From DATLGB01 sp963724135 (GTDB lineage Bacteria; Actinomycetota; Thermoleophilia; Solirubrobacterales; Solirubrobacteraceae): a stretch of 64,000 nucleotides of DNA. The stretch spans positions 744,001 through 808,000 of the forward strand of contig CAVRTA010000004.1 in NCBI GenBank assembly GCA_963724135.1, written 5' to 3'. A model generated the notes under the pieces. The model ran no database searches. It saw only the letters and a program-made list of their open reading frames with translations, and was not told where the DNA came from. A program made the position numbers and the translations under genes. Positions within the stretch are counted from its first letter, which is position 1; each line of letters begins with the position of its first letter. Of this stretch, positions 59,769-64,000 are shown one piece after another.

Positions 59769-61154
59769 TCAGGCGGCCGCCGCCGCGTCGCGCAGGAAGA
59801 GCTCGACGTTCGCAGCTGCGGCGGCGTGGTTACGCCGGTTGCGCTCCGCCGCGTTCTGGATGCGCGGGTCGTCGAGGTGGTCGAGCATGCCGCGCACGAC
59901 ATTGAGGCGCGAATGCTCGAGCCAGGCCACGAGATCCGAGTCCTTCCACAGCAGCGGCAGGCGCGACATGGCGGAGAGGTTCTCAATCCAGGAGGTCGGC
60001 GTGTCCGGGTTCTGGAGCGGCGGACACAGGCGGTTCTGCGCGTCGACGTCGTCGCGCGTCGCCTCGATGTAGCCGATCAGCGCGGCGTTGAAGACCGGGC
60101 TGCAGGGCCGCACCGGCTGGATCGTGATCCGGTCAGCGGCGAAGATCGGCTGGAGGGGTCCGAGGTGCAGCCCGTTGGCGGTGCAGTCGATGTGCAGCGT
60201 CCCGGGTGTGGTGGGGATGGTCCCCTCCGCGAGCGTGAGCTCGTGCGGAGCGATGTGGCGCACGTACCCGAGGCGCACCACGTCCTCCACCGAGCGCAGC
60301 TGTTCGAGCTCGCGCCGCGTGACGATCGCGCAGCGGTACATGGTCGGCGTGACCGCGGGGTCGATGCGCAGCAGCCTGCCGCTGGCCTCGAGCCGTAGGA
60401 ACAGGTCGTCGACGGAGCTCGCCTGCGCGGCCGCCTCGATGTCGTGCGCGAAGCCCTCGACGATCGAGCCGACCTGATCGAGCGGCTGCAGGCTCGCCCG
60501 GTCGAGCAGCCACTGGTCGCGCGGGCGCACCCAGGTCACGCGGCCGGGGTCGACGCCACCGTCGAGCAGGTGGGTGCACGCGTCGATGGCGGTCTTGCCG
60601 CTGCCGAGGATCGTGTAGCGCTCGTGGTCGAGCCCGTCGGCGAGCGCGCCCACGGGTACGAGCTGCGTGCCCGCCCCGACGGCGAAGGACGGGGTGTGCA
60701 GCGCCGGCAGGTCCGTGGCCATGTAGCGCGTGTCGACGAGCTTGCGGCGGACCGCGACCTCCTCCACCGTGCCGTCGGCCCTGCGCAGCCGGTGGCGGCC
60801 GTCGTCGGCGTCGACGTAGTCGCGCTCTGCGAGGAAGCGGACCTGGCCGGTAGGCAGCAGCCGCGCGTCGAGCACCCGGTGGAAGTAGGCGCGGACCTGC
60901 GGCCCGGTGGCCCGCTCGTAGAGGCCGTCCTCGTCGCGCCCGTCGTCGCCCAGCGCCAAGGAGTTGACGCCGTAGTTGGCCGAGGGGATGTGCAGGCGCA
61001 GGAACTCGTAGGCCTCGTTCCAGTGCCCGCCGACGCGCGGCCGGCGGTCGACCATGAGCACGTCGGCGTCCGTCTCGGCGACCAGCGCGTCGGTGAACGC
61101 GAGGCCGGACGCGCCTGCGCCGACCACCAGGTAGTCCGTCTCGAGTTCCGTCAC
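59769..61154 (-). CDS. NAD(P)/FAD-binding flavoprotein monooxygenase-like
   Basis: 461 residues. N-terminal FAD site DYLVVGAGASGLAFTDALV; VDRRPRVGGHWNEAYEFLRLHIPSANYG; second dinucleotide motif YTILGSGKTAIDACTHL. It resembles the flavin-containing monooxygenase/cyclohexanone monooxygenase-like superfamily, but I cannot name a substrate. The GTG at 61154 starts the domain. Intact and of ordinary composition. Confidence 0.8.
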   Translation of the reverse strand: MTELETDYLVVGAGASGLAFTDALVAETDADVLMVDRRPRVGGHWNEAYEFLRLHIPSANYGVNSLALGDDGRDEDGLYERATGPQVRAYFHRVLDARLLPTGQVRFLAERDYVDADDGRHRLRRADGTVEEVAVRRKLVDTRYMATDLPALHTPSFAVGAGTQLVPVGALADGLDHERYTILGSGKTAIDACTHLLDGGVDPGRVTWVRPRDQWLLDRASLQPLDQVGSIVEGFAHDIEAAAQASSVDDLFLRLEASGRLLRIDPAVTPTMYRCAIVTRRELEQLRSVEDVVRLGYVRHIAPHELTLAEGTIPTTPGTLHIDCTANGLHLGPLQPIFAADRITIQPVRPCSPVFNAALIGYIEATRDDVDAQNRLCPPLQNPDTPTSWIENLSAMSRLPLLWKDSDLVAWLEHSRLNVVRGMLDHLDDPRIQNAAERNRRNHAAAAANVELFLRDAAAAA

Positions 61155-61300
61155 GGCGCCAGTCTGCCAGGCTGGAGCGCGTATTGAGCACCGGTCAGGT
61201 TGCCGACTCCCTGACGATCGGGCGCTTGCCTTCTCGCCGGCCGCCACTTAGGTTGCGGCTGTCGCGCGGACGGCGCGACGAGGGCACAAGGGGGCCGGAG

Positions 61301-62629
61301 ATGTCGGGAGTACCGCTGGTGGCGGGTGCCGCTGCAAGCTGGTCGGGGTGGCGGACGAGCGGGGTCGCGCTCCTGTGCGCGGTATTCGGCGCGTCACTGT
61401 GGGTGCCGGCCGCCGACGCCCAGCAGACGCCTGACCTCACGGCCCACCAGGGCTACCTCAACCCTGCCGAGGAGGGCGGGGTCGATGCCCGGTTCGCGTG
61501 GACCCGGCCCGGTGGCCTGGGCGAGAACGCGCGGGTCGCGGACATCGAGTACGCCACCTGGAACCTCGAACACGAGGACCTGCCCGCCGACGTCGCCTAC
61601 GTCCCCAACGGCACGGGCACACCGTTTGACTTCACCGATGACCACGGCTCCGGCGTGATTGGCGTCATGGTGGCCGACAACAACGGCTTCGGCCTGACCG
61701 GGATCGTGCCCGACGCCGGCCTGCGGGTCATCCCGCACTACACGAACACCCTCGGTTACGCGGGTGGGATCGAGCAGGCGATCCGCACCGCGATCGGCGT
61801 CCTCGACCCGGGCGACGTGATGCTCATCGAGGCCAACATCGGCGGGTTCTCCGGTCAGGACGCACCGGTCGAATGGAACGCATCGATCTACCAGGCGATC
61901 CTCGACGCGACCGCCGCGGGGCTCATCGTGGTGCAGACCGCCGGCAACGGGGGCAAGGACCTCGACGCCTCGACCCCGACCTTCGCGGGCTACGGCGACA
62001 GCGGCTCCATCATCGTCGGGGCCGGGGTGCCCCCCGGGAGCTCCGAGGGTCCGGCCCGGTCGGCGCTGGGGTTCAGCAACCACGGCGACCGGGTGGACCT
62101 GCAGGGCTGGGGCCGGGCCGTCGCGACGCTGGGCGGCAACGGGGAGCTCTACGGCGGTGGGTCGCTGCCCTGTCACTCGCCGATCGCCGCGCAGCGCGCG
62201 AACGGCTCGGCCCCGGCGTGCCAGGACAACGCGTACCGAGCCGGGTTCGGCGGCACCTCTAGCGCGGGACCCATCGTCGCCGGCTCGGCGGCTGCCCTGT
62301 CCAGCATCGCCCAGGAGCACGGGAGGCTTCTGAAAGCCGCCGAGGTGCGGGACATCCTCGTGGCGACCGGGAGCTCCCAGGCACCTGGAGCCGGTCAGAC
62401 TGAGATCACGCGTCACATCGGCCCGCTTCCCGACCTCGAGGCGGCGGTGGGCGAGCTCTTCGCGCGCTACGACAGCGACGGTGACGGCATCCTCGACACC
62501 GACCCGCCCACCGCGGCGAGCGACTGCAAGTCCAACGGCTGGCGGAACTTCAACCCCACCTACTCGAACCAGGGAGCGTGCGTGCGGTCCGTTCGCGCCG
62601 GGCCGCACCGGCCTGACGGCACGCAGTGA
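61301..62629 (+). CDS. Secreted subtilisin-like serine protease
   Basis: 442 residues. Signal/anchor GVALLCAVFGASLWVPAADA, then an S8 domain with Asp in RVADIEYATWN, His in DDHGSGVIGVMVA, oxyanion Asn in QTAGNGGKDLD and Ser in FGGTSSAGPIVAGSAA. The Asp motif is unusual (normally DTGI/V). The C-terminus has one Ca-binding DSDGDGILD repeat followed by SDCKSNGWRNFNP...GACVRSV, which matches the short Cys-containing tail found at the end of many bacterial secreted proteins. ATG 61301. Confidence 0.85.
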   Translation: MSGVPLVAGAAASWSGWRTSGVALLCAVFGASLWVPAADAQQTPDLTAHQGYLNPAEEGGVDARFAWTRPGGLGENARVADIEYATWNLEHEDLPADVAYVPNGTGTPFDFTDDHGSGVIGVMVADNNGFGLTGIVPDAGLRVIPHYTNTLGYAGGIEQAIRTAIGVLDPGDVMLIEANIGGFSGQDAPVEWNASIYQAILDATAAGLIVVQTAGNGGKDLDASTPTFAGYGDSGSIIVGAGVPPGSSEGPARSALGFSNHGDRVDLQGWGRAVATLGGNGELYGGGSLPCHSPIAAQRANGSAPACQDNAYRAGFGGTSSAGPIVAGSAAALSSIAQEHGRLLKAAEVRDILVATGSSQAPGAGQTEITRHIGPLPDLEAAVGELFARYDSDGDGILDTDPPTAASDCKSNGWRNFNPTYSNQGACVRSVRAGPHRPDGTQ

Positions 62630-62689
62630 CGTGCCGCGCGGCAACGGGCGCGCCTTCCCTACGGGCCTTCTAGCCCGCCACGGGCCGCT

Positions 62690-62985
62690 CCTCGGGCGCC
62701 GTTCAACACGGCAGTCGTCAGCCCGGGGCGGATTGATGGCCAGGAAGGCGAGCGTGGCCGCGCGCGCAGGGCGCTTGTTGCGGTCTACGAGCGCATGGTT
62801 GCGGGCGAGCGAGTGGAGGAGGGCGGCCGCCTTCTCGTGGATCGTCCGATAGGCCTCTTCCTCGAATGCGGTGCCCGGGGACGGGCGAGTGCCGGCTCGA
62901 GGAGTCCGTGGTCGCGGATCTCTGGCTCGGCCCCGAGGGCCCGGCGCGCGATGTGGAGCAGGTCCTCGAGGTCGAGGTAGATCAC
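62690..62985 (-). pseudogene. Doc/Fic-type toxin, frameshifted and truncated
   Basis: From GTG 62985: VIYLDLEDLLHIARRALGA and EIRDHGLLEPALARP, then a frame change near 62880 and FEEEAYRTIHEKAAALLHSLARNHALVDRNKRP, then AATLAFLAIN. These are the start, middle and active-site parts of the Doc family. The Fic motif HxFx(D/E)GNxR reads HALVDRNKR, so a key Gly is lost. The C-terminal helices are missing. The antitoxin partner may be reduced to a few codons upstream. The rest of 62630-63034 shows nothing. Confidence 0.7.
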
Positions 62986-63034
62986 TCCCCAGGCGCCGCA
63001 GCGCCTCGGCGACTCTCGTGAGTAGGGTTCGCCC

Positions 63035-63790
63035 ATGAGCGCTGAGACTCGGGACGGGCAGTACATCGACGCCGGCGGTTTGCGCACCTATTACGAGGTG
63101 ACCGGCCAAGGCGACCCCCTCGTATTGCTGCACGGCGGCATGTGCACGATCGAGACGTTCGACGGCTTGGCGTCGGAGCTGGCTTCCCACCACCGGGTGT
63201 ACCGTCCCGAGCGCCGTGGGCACGGGCGTACGCCCGACGTGGAGGGGCCGATCACCTTCAGCGTGATGGCCGGCGACACGATCGCCTTCATCGACGCGGC
63301 CGGAATCGGCCGGGCGGACGTCGTCGGTTGGAGCGACGGCGCCGCGGTGGCGATGCGCGTCGCGCTGCGGCGGCCGGACCTCGTCCGGAGGCTCGTGCTG
63401 ATCGGCCAGCCGGTCAACTCCGACGGCGCGCACCCTCAGGCCACGGAGATGGTGACCCAGCTCGGCGTCGGCATCCTGCCGCCGTTCCTGCGTGAGCTGT
63501 ACGCAGCAGTGTCGCCAGATGGGCCGGAGCACTTCGACGTCGTGTTCGAGCGGCTTTCGTCGCAGTGGATCGACGACCACGAGGTCGACGTCGACGACCT
63601 GCGCACGATCCAGGCGCCGACGCTGGTGGTAATCGGTGAGCAGGACATCCCGACGGATGAGCACGCCGCCGCGATGCGCGACGCGCTGCCGGACGGCCGA
63701 CTGGAGATCCTGCCCGGCAAGGATCACGGCTTCCCGATGGAGGACCCGGCCATCACCGGCCGAACCGTGCGGGACTTCCTCGCCGGGTGA
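63035..63790 (+). CDS. Alpha/beta hydrolase
   Basis: 251 residues. LVLLHGGMCTIETFDGLASEL (oxyanion), GWSDGAAVAMRVALR (nucleophile Ser), GEQDIPT (Asp), GKDHGFPMEDP (His): a full Ser-His-Asp triad. Resembles the haloperoxidase/esterase-like group; the substrate is unknown. ATG 63035. Confidence 0.88.
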   Translation: MSAETRDGQYIDAGGLRTYYEVTGQGDPLVLLHGGMCTIETFDGLASELASHHRVYRPERRGHGRTPDVEGPITFSVMAGDTIAFIDAAGIGRADVVGWSDGAAVAMRVALRRPDLVRRLVLIGQPVNSDGAHPQATEMVTQLGVGILPPFLRELYAAVSPDGPEHFDVVFERLSSQWIDDHEVDVDDLRTIQAPTLVVIGEQDIPTDEHAAAMRDALPDGRLEILPGKDHGFPMEDPAITGRTVRDFLAG

Positions 63791-63877
63791 CCCCACCGCC
63801 CGCGCAAGAGTCCGTCGAACCCAGGCGTGCTCGAGTGCGGCGGTCCCAGACGCACGGGTGCGATCGTCCGCAGCGCG

Positions 63878-64000
63878 CTACCCCGTCACGGGCCGCTTGG
63901 CGCGGACCTCCTTGGGACCCTTCTCCGATGGGCCCCGCTCGGTGATCGCGACCGTGGCCGAGCCGGCCCGGCTGAGCTTGCGCCTCGCCTTGCGCGACAG
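63878..64000 (-). CDS. C-terminal end of a protein running off the right edge
   Basis: 40 codons before a TAG at 63878-63880: RKARRKLSRAGSATVAI and SEKGPKEVRAKRPVTG. Very basic, strand-like; such tails occur at the ends of secreted proteins with Ig-like repeats in this group (inference). No function can be given. Confidence 0.5.
   Translation of the reverse strand: MSRKARRKLSRAGSATVAITERGPSEKGPKEVRAKRPVTG

Noticed and set aside
61394..63796. An 800-codon open frame on the minus strand opposite the subtilase and hydrolase
   Set aside because: High-GC third-position bias leaves long antisense frames open. It is repetitive in Arg, Gly and Val with no domain, except for the Doc fragment, which is listed separately.

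Overview
The window is about 70% GC, densely coding, rich in GTG and TTG starts, and full of 1-4 bp stop/start overlaps. The gene set (uvrC-rapZ, pstSCAB-phoU with a PhoB-like regulator, gap-pgk-tpiA-gpmI, a Tad-type pseudopilin cluster, CHAD and DUF2254 proteins) suggests a high-GC actinobacterium, most likely of the Thermoleophilia/Solirubrobacterales type. That placement rests on family recognition, not on a marker-gene tree.

Left part (1-25 kb). A PAS/GAF sensor runs off the left edge. It is followed by an ABC-2 exporter with an acetyltransferase, then ppx and ppk1 (polyphosphate), an M23 endopeptidase and an ABC-F ATPase. The complete phosphate operon pstS-pstC-pstA-pstB-phoU follows, with an OmpR/PhoB-family regulator and no adjacent sensor kinase. 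Next come TadE-like genes ending in an unusual pseudopilin/VanY/lytic-transglycosylase fusion, a DUF2254 protein, a DUF3089 esterase-like protein, uvrC and rapZ.

Middle (25-49.7 kb). A CHAD protein, a binding-protein/vWA fusion and a divergent arsenic locus (arsR-arsM-orf98-R2-like oxidase against aqpS-arsC) lie where yvcK and whiA are often found between rapZ and gap in Actinobacteria. The glycolytic string gap-pgk-tpiA-gpmI follows, then VOC and MarR proteins, hsp20 with a clear promoter, tgt, a Ser/Thr kinase with a coupled lipoprotein, an M48 protease, rlmH, argS, a cytochrome c maturation trio (ccdA, ccmH, tlpA-like) and a DHH phosphoesterase.

Right part (49.7-64 kb). A tRNA-Gly(CCC) gene carries one end of a perfect 49-bp direct repeat whose other copy, only the 3' part of the tRNA, lies 6.66 kb away at 56475. 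Between them sits an arsenic island: cupin, LysR, arsR, a Cys-rich peptide, a flavoprotein, an MFS transporter, a GAPDH tail and arsJ. Nearly every gene in it is broken by single-base indels, mostly gains, while almost all genes outside it are intact. No integrase is visible. Beyond the island are an excalibur-like secreted protein, two toxin-antitoxin pairs with palindromic operators, a broken Doc toxin, a flavoprotein, a subtilase and an alpha/beta hydrolase.

Two arsenic systems therefore occupy one window: methylation plus arsenate reduction and aquaglyceroporin efflux at 27-31 kb, and a GAPDH/ArsJ-type arsenate efflux remnant in the island. Hairpins mark many gene ends. One small palindrome family with an AAAGGGAC core reads into the 3' ends of two genes.
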